A stretch of DNA of 64,000 nucleotides from positions 62,001 through 126,000 of the forward strand of contig CAJULQ010000004.1 in assembly GCA_910587595.1 (NCBI GenBank), given 5' to 3'. The translations under genes were made by a program, and so were the position numbers. Shown piece after piece: positions 8,297 through 18,340 of this stretch; position 1 is the stretch's first letter; the number at the start of each line of letters is the position of its first letter. The notes beneath the pieces are model-generated. The model searched no databases. It was not told the DNA's origin and worked only from the letters and a program-made list of their open reading frames with translations. This DNA comes from an uncultured Christensenellaceae bacterium. Lineage in GTDB: Bacteria > Bacillota > Clostridia > Christensenellales > Pumilibacteraceae.

Positions 8297-10819
8297 ATGA
8301 AACCGAATGTTTTGCGAAACAAATGCGCGCGTATGGTAGGCGCATTGTTAGCGGTGGCGGCGCTTGCGTGCGGACTGTTGTTCGCCCACGGCGCGCCCGC
8401 GGCCGCCCGCGCGGAAAACGCGAACGCGCCGAAAGGCAAAGTTCTCTATTTTGTGGATGCGGGCTATTTGGTAAAAGACGACGGCAGCATCGCCTCGCGC
8501 GGCGGGGCGGCCGCCCTCTGTTCCATCGCTACGCCGTATATGACGGCCAACGGTCTTGCGTTCGGCGACGGTAACGGCAACGGACTGTATAACTCGCAGA
8601 CCGACCGCAACTTGTATTACCTTACGCCCGGCGCGGATACCTACGACTTTACGCAGATCTCGGCCGATCCCGTAACGGGCAAATATTGGGGCACGTACTG
8701 CGAAGGCACGGGCGCCTACGGTTGGGAATGGTGGCGGCGGGGCAAAACAAGTTCTGCCACGCCCGGTTTCGAAACCGCCCGTTATATCAACGAAAACGAC
8801 GGCGACCAAGGGAAAGCCGCCGATCCGTGCCCGCTCGTGTATAAGTTCGAAGTGGACGACACGACAACGCCGTTGAAAGTAACGGTGGGCACCCGTAGGG
8901 TGACCGACGGCGGGATAGGCAACGCCGGCAATGGGCAAGTGCAGATCAACGATCTGACCGCCGCCAAAATCGAGGGCAAAGACGAAGACCTTACGTACAC
9001 GTTCCAAGAAGGGATATACGGCGTAACGGAAACCTTGCAAAACACCGAACAAGAAAAGCCGTATGTTACGGTGCGCCTAGGCGGCAACGGACGGTTGACG
9101 CACGTGGCGTATATCTTGATAGAACCCATACCAAACTATACGAACGCCCAAGAATTTATCAAAAAGGGCGACACGTCGATCACGGTGCGCTCCTCTTACG
9201 TGGGCGTGCCCGACGTAACGGTGCAACTCACGCAAGAACAACAAAACGCCGTGGCCGCGGCGTCGTATCTCGATAAAGTGGAGATAGCGGCCGAAGTGGC
9301 GGGCGAAAACCGCACGTACGCCGTTACCGTTGTGCCCGACAGCACCCGCTATTTCATCAACTTGGGCGGCAAAGCATCGGGCGAACTGTTACAAGCGGGC
9401 GCGGTGTATACGGAAGGCGCCGCGCACGGCGAAACAAGCGCCACCGACGCGGGCACCCGTCACGCGGGTTGGGAAGACGACGCCTACGATACGTCGGCTT
9501 TGTACGGCGAGCCGGGCACGGCGCTCGACTACCGATTCGACCGTTTGCCCAATGGCGCCTACGGTGCGATCGTGGGCACGTTCGGGCATTGGAGCGTGGG
9601 CGGCAGAACGCAAACGATCAGCGCCAACGGCGGCGCGGGCGTAGCGCTTGTGGGCATTGCCGACAAGGCCAACCACAAAACGTGTTACGGCGACGTGACC
9701 GACGGCACGCTGCAAGTGCGCATTGCGTCTAAGCCGGCCGAAGAAACGCGCGACGCGTACCTTGCCACGTTTATATTGGTATACGAAGTGAACAAAGTGA
9801 CTTTGCACGCGCAAAACGGCGGCGAAAGCACGGCGCAATACTTTGAAAAAGGGAGCGCGGCCGATCTGTCCGCGCAAACGCCCGAATACGCCGACCACGA
9901 GTTTAACGGTTGGTTTACGGCGGCGGAGGGCGGCGAGGCGGTAACGAGCGTGACCGAGAGCGGCGCCGTATATGCGCAGTGGAAGGCGTGCGAATACGCC
10001 GATCCTACGTGGGCTTGGGCAGACGATCGCGTGACGGCTACGGCCACGCTTGGCTGTGCGCACAACGGTTGCGCCAACACCAAAACGGTGAACGCCACCG
10101 TAACGCACACCTCGAACGCCACGTGCGGGCAGTCGGGCACCGTAACGCACAAAGCCGTTATCGATTGGCAAGGCCAAACGTATGCAGACGAAATAAGCGA
10201 GACGGCCGACGCGTTGCCGCACACGCTCGCGCATGCAGAGGCGGTAGCGCCCACGTGCGAAGAGGCGGGTGCGATCGAGCATTGGCACTGCGCCGTTTGC
10301 GGCAAAAATTTCGAAGAGCAGACGGCCGACACGGAGATCGCGGGCGAAGTGACGGTGGCGGCGCTCGGCCACGATTACGACTATGAAAACGTTACATGGC
10401 AGTGGACGGACTTTTCGTCGGCGCAAGTGAGCGTTGCGTGCAAGCACGACGGCGCGCACGTGCAAACGGCGACTGCCGAGCTTACGAGCGAGGTGACCGT
10501 GCAACCCACCGAAGAGCAAGAGGGCGTGCGCACCTATACGGCCACGGCCACGTTCAACGGGCGAACGGTAACGGACACCAAGACCCAAACCATACCCAAA
10601 ATTACCGATCCGACCGACGGCGACGATGAAAACAACGGCGACGTCGACGGCGAGGAAAACTCGGCGCAATCCGAAAAGAGCGGGGGGGGGGTGCGGTTCG
10701 CACGTCGCCGCCCAAGCGGTTGCCGTGGCAGCGGCGCTCATGGGCGCCGCGGGCATAGCGCTTGCCTTGCGCAACAAAAAGAAAGGCGCGAAACAGTGAG
10801 TAAGGAGGAAAATGCATGA
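8297..10819 (+). CDS. Cell-surface protein with sugar-binding-like modules and InlB-type repeat, C-terminal anchor out of frame
   Basis: About 840 residues as read. It has a signal peptide (first ~40 residues, ALLAVAALACGLLF core). Two copies of a recurring module start with LYFVDAG near residue 50 and RYFINLGG near 350. An InlB/Listeria-Bacteroides-type repeat lies near 500-565 (FNGWFTAAEGGEAVTSVTESG), followed by a Cys/His-rich stretch (HWHCAVCGKNF). In a run of ten G at 10682-10691 the frame switches to an Arg-rich tail ending at 10819. With one G fewer the other frame gives AVAVAAALMGAAGIALALR then NKKKGAKQ and stop at 10797-10799, a normal membrane anchor. The start may be 8294 or 8297; GGGAGG fits 8297 better. 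Probably a polysaccharide-binding partner of the GH30 enzyme. Confidence 0.75.
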   Translation: MKPNVLRNKCARMVGALLAVAALACGLLFAHGAPAAARAENANAPKGKVLYFVDAGYLVKDDGSIASRGGAAALCSIATPYMTANGLAFGDGNGNGLYNSQTDRNLYYLTPGADTYDFTQISADPVTGKYWGTYCEGTGAYGWEWWRRGKTSSATPGFETARYINENDGDQGKAADPCPLVYKFEVDDTTTPLKVTVGTRRVTDGGIGNAGNGQVQINDLTAAKIEGKDEDLTYTFQEGIYGVTETLQNTEQEKPYVTVRLGGNGRLTHVAYILIEPIPNYTNAQEFIKKGDTSITVRSSYVGVPDVTVQLTQEQQNAVAAASYLDKVEIAAEVAGENRTYAVTVVPDSTRYFINLGGKASGELLQAGAVYTEGAAHGETSATDAGTRHAGWEDDAYDTSALYGEPGTALDYRFDRLPNGAYGAIVGTFGHWSVGGRTQTISANGGAGVALVGIADKANHKTCYGDVTDGTLQVRIASKPAEETRDAYLATFILVYEVNKVTLHAQNGGESTAQYFEKGSAADLSAQTPEYADHEFNGWFTAAEGGEAVTSVTESGAVYAQWKACEYADPTWAWADDRVTATATLGCAHNGCANTKTVNATVTHTSNATCGQSGTVTHKAVIDWQGQTYADEISETADALPHTLAHAEAVAPTCEEAGAIEHWHCAVCGKNFEEQTADTEIAGEVTVAALGHDYDYENVTWQWTDFSSAQVSVACKHDGAHVQTATAELTSEVTVQPTEEQEGVRTYTATATFNGRTVTDTKTQTIPKITDPTDGDDENNGDVDGEENSAQSEKSGGGVRFARRRPSGCRGSGAHGRRGHSACLAQQKERRETVSKEENA
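10682..10691 (+). repeat. G10 homopolymer tract that shifts the reading frame
   Basis: Ten consecutive G close to the 3' end of the first surface protein. Nine would restore a C-terminal membrane anchor and a stop 17 bp before the next start codon. It could be a phase-variable tract or a homopolymer error in the assembly. Confidence 0.8.
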
Positions 10820-13800
10820 CACGCAAAGTTGGCATGAAAAGGGCGACGGCGGTGTTGCTTAGCGCGGTGTTCGCCGTGGTGACCGCATTGTCGGGCGCCA
10901 TGCTGCTGTTCGGCTTTGCCGCATCGAGCGAGGCTACCGTCTACACCGTGGATCTTTCCAAAGGATTGCAAGAGTTCGACGGTTGGGGGCTGTCGCTTTC
11001 GTGGTGGGCAACCGAAATAGGCGATTGGACGCGCACGGGTTCCACGGGCAACGCCAAGCGCGACGAGGTGATGGAGGCCATTTACGGCGACAGCGGATTG
11101 GGACTGAATATCGCCCGCTACAACGTGGGCGGCGGCGACGATCCCACCCACACCCATATGACGAGCGACCGCAACACGCCCGGTTGGCGGGGCGGCGTGA
11201 AAGACGGCGACGGCTTTACGGCCGATCCCGACTACTTTTACACGGCGGCCGACGGGAGCACGCTTTCTTGGGAGCAAACGCCCGATTGGCGGCAACTTTG
11301 GGTGCTCGATTGGATCCAAAGCCATAGAGAGGACACGATCACCGAGTTTTATTCCAACTCGCCGCCCTATTGGCTGACCAAATCGGGTTGCACGTCGGGC
11401 AACACCAAGGCGGCGAGCGACAAACCGGGCGCCAAGGCCGAAAACATGATAAACGACGCGGCGCACAACCAAGCGTTTGCCGAATATCTGTTGGACGTTT
11501 ACGAGTATCTCGTAGGGCAAGGGTTCACGTTCGAGAATATCCAGCCGTTCAACGAGTCCAGCTCGGACTATTGGTATTGGGCGGAAAACGGCGACCAAGA
11601 GGGTTGCCATTTCTCGGCGCAACAGCAAGTGGAAATATTGCATTTGCTCGATCTCGAAATGCAAAAGCGCGGCATCTCCGCCGCCTACAACTTCGGCGAC
11701 GAAACCAACACGAAATATGCCGCGAGCCAATACCAAAAAGCATATAACGCTAAAACGACGGACGGCACGAGCGGCGCCGACGTGATAAACGGCGCCGACC
11801 GGCTCACCTATCATATCTATTCGTACGATTTGCCCAACGCGCAAAGAATGTATCGTAGCGCGCACCACAACGGGCAAGAAGTTTACATGTCGGAGATCTG
11901 CTACACGGTGGACGACGGCGGCTACGATCCCCAAGCATTGGCCACCGGCTTTAAGTATACGCAAAGCATTTTAGACACCGTCAAAGACGGCGGCGTAGAC
12001 GCTTACGTGTTCTGGCAAGGCATGGAAGACATGGTGGGGCAAATGAAGAGCGGCACCAACTACGGCCTTATCCAAGGCGTTTACTACACGCAAGAAGAGG
12101 CCGAGGCGCAAGGCGTGGATTTGGCCGCCATGGGGCTTACGCACCAAGACTACGTTTTGAGCAAAGCGTATTACATGAGCGGGCAATACACCAAGTATAT
12201 CAAAAAAGGGTATCGCTTGGTAGACGTGAACGATGCCACCACGCTGGCGGCGGTATCGCCCGACGGCAACACGTTGGTGGTGGTAAAGCAAAACAACGAG
12301 GATTCGGCCAAGCAGATCGCTTTGGATCTGAACGGCTTTACGGCGCACGCGGTGGAAAAGATCGTGACCGACCAAAACAACAATTGGACGCATTCCATTG
12401 TTTCGGCGGGCGACGAGATCCGCGACACCGTGACCAAAAAGTCGGTGACCACCTACGTGATCACGGGCGTGAGAACGGCGGGCGAAAGCCGTTTTATAGA
12501 CGACAGCGACGCCGACGACAGCTTGCGCAACATTGCCGACGTGAAAAAAGCGATCGCCGAAAAGGGCGACGCGGAACAAGCGTATTTCACGTTCGATATG
12601 GGCGCCACGCTCAACAATAATTTCGACAACGGCAACGATTATTACTACGGCAGTACGTACACCAACCAAGTGAACTATTTTGCCGTGCGCTTTCAAGGCG
12701 TGGGCTTTGCCTTGCCCGCCACCAAAAAGAGCGACGCGGGCACGCTACAGCTCTATATAGACGACGCGACCACCCCCGTGGAAATAAGTTTAAGGCAATC
12801 GAAAAGAGAAAACAAAGCCATTGTGTACCAAACCAAAGATTTGGCGTACGGTTGGCACACCGTGATCGTGGGGCTGAAATCGGGCAGCGGTTACGTGAAC
12901 TTCGACGGCATGTTCGTGTATGAAACGGCGGACAAAGAGATGGGCGAGCAAAGCCTTTACGTGACCGAGGCGGCGGGCGTGAACGGCGACGTGCACTTTA
13001 CGTTTACGGCGAACGGCTACGAGGGCTACGAACTGTATGCCGAATACCGCAACGAAAACGCCGCCGAGTGGACGCGCGCGCCGCAAACGCTTACGGTGCA
13101 AGAGGGCGCGGGCAAAGGCAAGATCGAAACGGGCGCGCCCGCTATCAACGTGCACATGCGCTTGGCGGCCGTAAAAGAAGAGCAAACGCTGTATTCGTCC
13201 GTAACGCCGGTGAACATGCTCACGCAAACGGACAACGTGCTGTATTTCGTGAACTGCGGCACGGCGTTTGATGACAGAGTGAGCACGGGCGCGGTGTTGG
13301 GCGTTATGCAAGGCGCGGCCGACCGCGCGTACGGCGAAGATATCGTAACGGGCAAAAGCTGGGGCTACACCAACGCGCTCACGGGCGGCGGCAAGGGCTA
13401 CAACGGTTCGTACGACGCCATGACGGCCATGATGCACCGCGAGTTGTGGAACAAAACGGACGTGATCACCTATCGGTTCGCTTTGGACGCGGGAAGTTAC
13501 AAAGTGGCGGTAGGGTTCTACGGCGGCGGAATCGGCTGGGGGAGCCGCAGCGAAACGGTGTCGGTGCAAGACGCGGCCGAAAACGGCGCGGGCATCACCG
13601 CGGCCACGCAATCGGTAACGCTGAACGAAGGGCAGTATACGGCGGCTTATTTCGATATCACGGCCACGCAAAACGGCAACGTGGAAGTAAAGATAGACGG
13701 CGATATGGTGTCGGTGATCGCCATAACGCAAGCGGACGCCAAACTGCCGCTGTATGCGTCGGGCGGCTCCAACTATAACAGCCAAAGCACGGCCAAAGTA

Positions 13801-15918
13801 GGCTCGGTGCTGATCGGCGCCGACGTGCACGACGAGATCGCGAAAAACACGCGGCTCACCGTGTATTTGAGCGACGGCACCACCGATACGGTAACGGCGG
13901 CGGACAACGGCGTATCCTTTTCGGTGCAAGCGGCGCATGCCGAGGAAGGCAAAACGGGCATAACGGCGGGCGAAACGACCACCGCCACGTTCACGTCCGC
14001 CAAATACCCCGACATGCAACTGTATGCCGTTTACACGTGGCAACAAGAGGGCGCGGTGGTGCTTTACTACAATATCGACTGCGGCTTTACCGACGAAACC
14101 AAGACCCCGCCGGGCGACGCGAGCGAAAAAGGCTTGTTGCAGTCCACCACGCGGGACATGGCAAGGCACAAAGACGGCGGCACGGGCACTACGTGGGGAT
14201 ACAACCCGCTTTATCCCGGCAAGGTCAATTGGGCCAATGACGGTTCGGCCGATTGGTCTATCCGCGGCGATGCGGGCAACAATCTTTCGTACACCATGAC
14301 GGGATTTCGTGCCAACGAGGCGCTCACCGTGAAAGTGAGCGGCCACTTGGCCAAAGGTTGGGGCGCGCGTTCCGTGAACGTTGTATGCAACGGGCAAACG
14401 GCGGGCACGGTGGATTTCCCCGATCCCGGCACGGGCGACGGCGACACGTTCGGCAGCGGTTCGTTTACGTGCCAAGCGAACGAAAATGGCGAATTGGTGG
14501 TTAAATTCACCAAAAAATCGGGCGGCGATCCGCATATAAGCTATATAAAAGTTTGGTCGAGCGGCGATTCTCTGCCCAAAGCCGCCACGATCGCGGCGGA
14601 TAAGAGCGTGGTTTCGCGGCAAGACACCGTGCGGCTGAGCAATCTCGATCCGGACGCCACCGTATACGTGTTGGACGAAAACGACGCGTTGCTGGGCAGT
14701 TTCAAACCCACGGGTGTCACGCAAGACATTTCCGTGGCCGACTATCTGCCCGCGCATTCGTATTCGTTGCGTTTGGTGCAAGCGGTAACGGTGAACGCCC
14801 AAGAGGGCAAGGGCACGTCGTGCTCGGCCGAGTTGGTGATCTCGGCGCCCGGCGTGACGTATAACATAAGCAAAGACTATGTGCGCGGCGGCGACGCGGC
14901 GGTGGTCACGTTCAAACCGCACACCGATTTCGGCGTGACGGCGCTCACGCTCACCACGCCCGACGGCGTAGCCATCGACTTAACGCAAGGGTTTTACTAC
15001 CGCGCGCGCAAAAACGGCGTGTATACGGTAACGCTTGTAACGGGCGGCATGTCCACCTCGCAAACGTTCACCGTGGACACGATCGACACGGTGGACTTCG
15101 GCGAAACGTTCAGCACGCTCGATTGGACGCGTGAAAACGTGACCGTAACGCTCCAACCCACGGCGGCGAGCGGCATTCAAAAGGTGTTCGTAAACGACCG
15201 CGAAGTGCAAAAAGAGGGCGACGTATACGCCATAGAGGCCACCGAAAACGGCGTGTTCAACGTGCGTATCGTAACAAACGCCGGCTATTCGTACGAAAAA
15301 GAGATCGCGGTAAACAATATAGACAAGCGACCGCCTTCGCTATCGTTACAACTCGATTTCTCGGATGCGTCGGGCGTTTCGTTGGGGTTTGCCTCCGATG
15401 CCGCGTCGGGCGGGCGGTTGTTCGTTTCGTATAACGACGGCGAGGCCGAAGCGGCCACCGAGCAAGACGCGTTGCTGTTGACAAAGGCGGGCAAATACCA
15501 AATGTATTGGGAAAACGGCTTGGGCGAACGCACCCAAACGTATGCCTATTATATGACCTACGGCGCGCAAAACGCCGTGCTCGGCGCCGTTACGGTGGGC
15601 GCGGACGGCACGATATCGGTAACGGGCGGCAGCGCCAAACTGTATCGCGCGGGCAACGGCACGGCCGAAACAACCATGAAAGCGGACAAAGCGGGCAAAT
15701 ACTATCTGCATATCCAAAAAGAGGGCAACGCGGAAGTGGTGGTCATCGACATAGCGTCTAAAGCCACGGGCGAGATCGCCGACCTTTCTACCGCGCCCAA
15801 GGGTTCGTCGGGTAATACGGCCGGCATGATCGTCGGTCTTATCATCGGCATTGCGGCCATTGCGGCGGCGGCCGTTGTGTGCCCCTTGCTGATCGTGAAA
15901 AGGAGGAAGAGCGCATGA
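10816..15918 (+). CDS. GH30-family endo-galactanase-like enzyme, large cell-anchored surface protein
   Basis: 1700 residues. A signal peptide is followed by a GH30 catalytic domain (about 40-560) opening with FDGWGLSLSWWATEIGDW and NIARYNVGGGDDP, a pattern typical of GH30 beta-1,6-galactanase-like enzymes. The likely acid/base is the Glu of PFNES near residue 247, and the nucleophile is the Glu of YMSEICY near 360. After it come two copies of the recurring module (VLYFVNCG near 807, VLYYNIDCG near 1080), Ig-like stretches and a C-terminal membrane segment (MIVGLIIGIAAIAAAAVV) with a basic KRRKSA tail. AAGGAGG lies 8 nt before the ATG. By context it cuts the galactan backbone of type II arabinogalactan outside the cell and feeds the importer. 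Substrate is inferred. Confidence 0.85.
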   Translation: MTRKVGMKRATAVLLSAVFAVVTALSGAMLLFGFAASSEATVYTVDLSKGLQEFDGWGLSLSWWATEIGDWTRTGSTGNAKRDEVMEAIYGDSGLGLNIARYNVGGGDDPTHTHMTSDRNTPGWRGGVKDGDGFTADPDYFYTAADGSTLSWEQTPDWRQLWVLDWIQSHREDTITEFYSNSPPYWLTKSGCTSGNTKAASDKPGAKAENMINDAAHNQAFAEYLLDVYEYLVGQGFTFENIQPFNESSSDYWYWAENGDQEGCHFSAQQQVEILHLLDLEMQKRGISAAYNFGDETNTKYAASQYQKAYNAKTTDGTSGADVINGADRLTYHIYSYDLPNAQRMYRSAHHNGQEVYMSEICYTVDDGGYDPQALATGFKYTQSILDTVKDGGVDAYVFWQGMEDMVGQMKSGTNYGLIQGVYYTQEEAEAQGVDLAAMGLTHQDYVLSKAYYMSGQYTKYIKKGYRLVDVNDATTLAAVSPDGNTLVVVKQNNEDSAKQIALDLNGFTAHAVEKIVTDQNNNWTHSIVSAGDEIRDTVTKKSVTTYVITGVRTAGESRFIDDSDADDSLRNIADVKKAIAEKGDAEQAYFTFDMGATLNNNFDNGNDYYYGSTYTNQVNYFAVRFQGVGFALPATKKSDAGTLQLYIDDATTPVEISLRQSKRENKAIVYQTKDLAYGWHTVIVGLKSGSGYVNFDGMFVYETADKEMGEQSLYVTEAAGVNGDVHFTFTANGYEGYELYAEYRNENAAEWTRAPQTLTVQEGAGKGKIETGAPAINVHMRLAAVKEEQTLYSSVTPVNMLTQTDNVLYFVNCGTAFDDRVSTGAVLGVMQGAADRAYGEDIVTGKSWGYTNALTGGGKGYNGSYDAMTAMMHRELWNKTDVITYRFALDAGSYKVAVGFYGGGIGWGSRSETVSVQDAAENGAGITAATQSVTLNEGQYTAAYFDITATQNGNVEVKIDGDMVSVIAITQADAKLPLYASGGSNYNSQSTAKVGSVLIGADVHDEIAKNTRLTVYLSDGTTDTVTAADNGVSFSVQAAHAEEGKTGITAGETTTATFTSAKYPDMQLYAVYTWQQEGAVVLYYNIDCGFTDETKTPPGDASEKGLLQSTTRDMARHKDGGTGTTWGYNPLYPGKVNWANDGSADWSIRGDAGNNLSYTMTGFRANEALTVKVSGHLAKGWGARSVNVVCNGQTAGTVDFPDPGTGDGDTFGSGSFTCQANENGELVVKFTKKSGGDPHISYIKVWSSGDSLPKAATIAADKSVVSRQDTVRLSNLDPDATVYVLDENDALLGSFKPTGVTQDISVADYLPAHSYSLRLVQAVTVNAQEGKGTSCSAELVISAPGVTYNISKDYVRGGDAAVVTFKPHTDFGVTALTLTTPDGVAIDLTQGFYYRARKNGVYTVTLVTGGMSTSQTFTVDTIDTVDFGETFSTLDWTRENVTVTLQPTAASGIQKVFVNDREVQKEGDVYAIEATENGVFNVRIVTNAGYSYEKEIAVNNIDKRPPSLSLQLDFSDASGVSLGFASDAASGGRLFVSYNDGEAEAATEQDALLLTKAGKYQMYWENGLGERTQTYAYYMTYGAQNAVLGAVTVGADGTISVTGGSAKLYRAGNGTAETTMKADKAGKYYLHIQKEGNAEVVVIDIASKATGEIADLSTAPKGSSGNTAGMIVGLIIGIAAIAAAAVVCPLLIVKRRKSA

Positions 15919-17993
15919 AAACGGGAACGCGGAAAATAGGAGCGGCGGCGCTGTTGTGCGCGATCGCGACCGCACTGCTGTGCGCGGCGGCGTTGTTGTG
16001 GGGCGCGCCCGTTCGCGCGCGCGCCGACGACACGGCGCAAAAAACCATTGAACGCATAGAGTATGCCGAACGGCAAGTGATCTCTTACGGCAAACTGTTG
16101 GCCGACGAGATAGACAACACGGCCGTGGTGCATTACACGGACGGCACGCAACAAACGTCCGAGATCGAGTTTGGCAACATCGTGGCCAACACGGGCGTGA
16201 ACGTCAATTTCACCACCACCGACATCACGGGCGTGGTAAAGGGCACCGATCGACAAGTTACGTGCACGGTCACCACCATGCCCGACGATCTGGTGTATTT
16301 CGTCAACGCGGGGTCGGTGGACCACGACGGCAAATACGAGGACACGGCCGATCCGTACTATGACTACAACCAAACGTTGTTCGATCATTACGACACGCTA
16401 TTAAACAGCGTGCCCGACCAAACAACGACCAAAGGGTCGGACAAATGGGGGTGCTACACAAGCTCCACCTGGACGGCGCCGGGCGACGGCACCTTCCCTT
16501 ACAACTCGCTGCGTTGGACGGAAGACGCGCTGGACATGGGGTATAATCTCACCGATCTGACGGCGGGCGCGGCCTACCGCGTGTATGTGGGCACGCTGTC
16601 GCATTGGCATGCGCGCACCTGCACCATCACCTTTAACGGGGCCACGGTGGGGTCGGAATTGTTGCGTATCGCGTCCAGCAAAGGCTTTTCGGTGTATGAA
16701 AACGTAACGGCGGACGGCAACGGCAAGATCGACGTGCACATGCAAGGCGCGTCTACCAACGAGCCGTGCATCACGTTTATCGCCGTGCAACCCATGACGA
16801 GCGAGCGCCGCGCGGTGCCGTCGGCATTGACCGCGCCGCCCACCGTGGGCATGGAAGACACGTCGGTCACGTTCACGGCGGGCGTGCAAGAGGGCGCCAA
16901 GATCCAACTGTATAATGCCGTAAAACCCAACCAAGTGATCTACGAAGAAGCGGTGGATATGCAAAAGGCGGGCGACAACGGCGAATATACGGTGGATTGG
17001 GGCGCGCCGCTCGACGGCATCACCCAACTGAGTGCCGTGCAGATCACGAACGGCGGGGTGAGCACGCCGCTGCTCATTTCGGTGACCGATATAGAAAACT
17101 TTTCGGCGTTGCCCGACTCGTCCGACTATACCACGGGTTCGGTAACGATTACGGTGTGCGCGCAAGCAAAAAGCGGCATTGCCTCGTATTCTTATCAAAA
17201 CGGAGAGTTCGGCGCGGTGCACACGGTGGAATTGGACAGACCGTTCGCCATTCGCGAAAGCTTTACCGTATCCGAAAACGGCAGTTATATCATTGTGGTC
17301 ACTTCGGGGTTGGGCGTTACCTATTCCGAAACGGTGGAAATAACCAACATAGACCCCGACCGCCCCGTGATCACCTTAACGCCGCACCGCAACGGGTGGC
17401 AGAGCGGCGCCTACAACGTGAAACTTGCCGTTGCCACGGCGGCGCCCGTTACCCAATACGCGCTGTATAAAAACGGCGAAACGGTGGCGTCGGCGGCGGT
17501 AGCGCCCGCAACGATATCGTTTACCGCCACGGGCGAATACACCGTATACGTGAAAAACGCGGCGGGGCAATCGTCGGTGCTTTCGGTGCGAGTGAGCGAT
17601 ATTCCCACGCAAACCACGGTAACGCGGCGGTATGCCAACCGCACGCTCACGTTCACGTTCGGCGATAACACAGACCACGCCGTTGCGTCGGTGTCGGCCT
17701 ATATGGTAGACGAGGGCGGCGTGAGCCGCATGACCATTTCGGCGGGCAACGCCATGGACGTGTTCGGCGCGGGCACCTATGTTGTGACGGTCACGGATAC
17801 CGACGGCGCGGTGGAAATGTTCGCGTTGCAAGTGGCGGCGTCCGATCTGCGCGCGCCCGCACCTTCGTCGGGCGGGCTTGGTAAGAGCGCCCAATTGGGT
17901 ATCGGCTTGGGCGTGGGCTTGGGCGGCGTGTTGCTGGCGGCCGCGGCCGTGGTCGTTACCGTTTTGTTGCTCAAAAAGAAAAGCAACGTATAG
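15915..17993 (+). CDS. Cell-surface protein with Ig-like domains and one sugar-binding-like module
   Basis: 692 residues. The ATG overlaps the stop of the GH30 gene (ATGA), with AGGAGG 8 nt upstream, so the two are translationally coupled. The protein has a signal peptide (ALLCAIATALLCAAALL), an Ig-like segment (VHYTDGTQQTSEIEFGNI), one copy of the recurring module from LVYFVNAG near residue 125 to CITFIAVQ near 290, several further beta-rich repeats and a C-terminal membrane anchor (IGLGVGLGGVLLAAAAVVV) with KKKSNV. No catalytic motif was seen. It probably binds polysaccharide at the cell surface next to the GH30 enzyme. Last gene of the operon that starts at 2279. Confidence 0.75.
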   Translation: MKTGTRKIGAAALLCAIATALLCAAALLWGAPVRARADDTAQKTIERIEYAERQVISYGKLLADEIDNTAVVHYTDGTQQTSEIEFGNIVANTGVNVNFTTTDITGVVKGTDRQVTCTVTTMPDDLVYFVNAGSVDHDGKYEDTADPYYDYNQTLFDHYDTLLNSVPDQTTTKGSDKWGCYTSSTWTAPGDGTFPYNSLRWTEDALDMGYNLTDLTAGAAYRVYVGTLSHWHARTCTITFNGATVGSELLRIASSKGFSVYENVTADGNGKIDVHMQGASTNEPCITFIAVQPMTSERRAVPSALTAPPTVGMEDTSVTFTAGVQEGAKIQLYNAVKPNQVIYEEAVDMQKAGDNGEYTVDWGAPLDGITQLSAVQITNGGVSTPLLISVTDIENFSALPDSSDYTTGSVTITVCAQAKSGIASYSYQNGEFGAVHTVELDRPFAIRESFTVSENGSYIIVVTSGLGVTYSETVEITNIDPDRPVITLTPHRNGWQSGAYNVKLAVATAAPVTQYALYKNGETVASAAVAPATISFTATGEYTVYVKNAAGQSSVLSVRVSDIPTQTTVTRRYANRTLTFTFGDNTDHAVASVSAYMVDEGGVSRMTISAGNAMDVFGAGTYVVTVTDTDGAVEMFALQVAASDLRAPAPSSGGLGKSAQLGIGLGVGLGGVLLAAAAVVVTVLLLKKKSNV

Positions 17994-18180
17994 ACCCCTC
18001 GGCTGTGCTCGGGGTGACACGGTTGTGAGTGTTTACGCGCTCGGGGTGACATCCCTCACGGGATGTCATTTCGACCGGCGTTTTCTTCTCTGTCATTTCG
18101 ACCGAGCGCAGCGAGCGGAGAAATCTATGTTCTTCCGCCACGCGTAGACCCCTCGGCTGTGCTCGGGGTGACACGGCCGC
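17993..18180. repeat. Cluster of dispersed repeat units after the galactan operon
   Basis: Two copies of a palindromic unit (CCCCTCGG, short loop, CTCGGGGTGACA) at about 17994 and 18149 surround a GTCATTTCGACCGAGCG...GAGAAATCT unit at about 18090-18128. The same units recur at about 32.2, 33.7, 45.1, 45.9 and 49.9 kb. Function unknown. Confidence 0.85.
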
Positions 18181-18221
18181 AACGGCGGAGCGACATTTTC
18201 CCAACGGTTCCTCATATTCTT

Positions 18222-18282
18222 TTGACAGCATCGCCTTCCGTTTGGTATACTCAACGTGTGCGAACGATCCAAGCGGAAGGCG
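18222..18282 (+). promoter_or_regulatory. Promoter of the GH51-araC-GH31 operon with an inverted repeat
   Basis: TTGACA at 18222-18227, 18-nt spacer, TATACT at 18246-18251. An inverted repeat has CGCCTTCCGTTTGG at 18232-18245, inside the spacer, and CCAAGCGGAAGGCG at 18269-18282, just after the expected start of transcription; one base differs. Because the left arm lies before the start site, it is more likely a protein-binding operator than an RNA hairpin. Confidence 0.75.
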
Positions 18283-18340
18283 CCGCTTTGGCGGCTGTTT
18301 CGTAGCGTTCGCCCGAAAAAATCAAAACGAGGACAACACC

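Noticed and set aside
12790..14922. A 710-residue open frame on the minus strand inside the GH30 gene
   Set aside because: Arg/His-rich shadow of the GC-rich coding strand; the plus frame has signal peptide, catalytic motifs and membrane anchor.
17993..18180. Insertion sequence or MITE with target duplication
   Set aside because: No transposase, no clear terminal inverted repeats and no direct target duplication; only short dispersed palindromic units.
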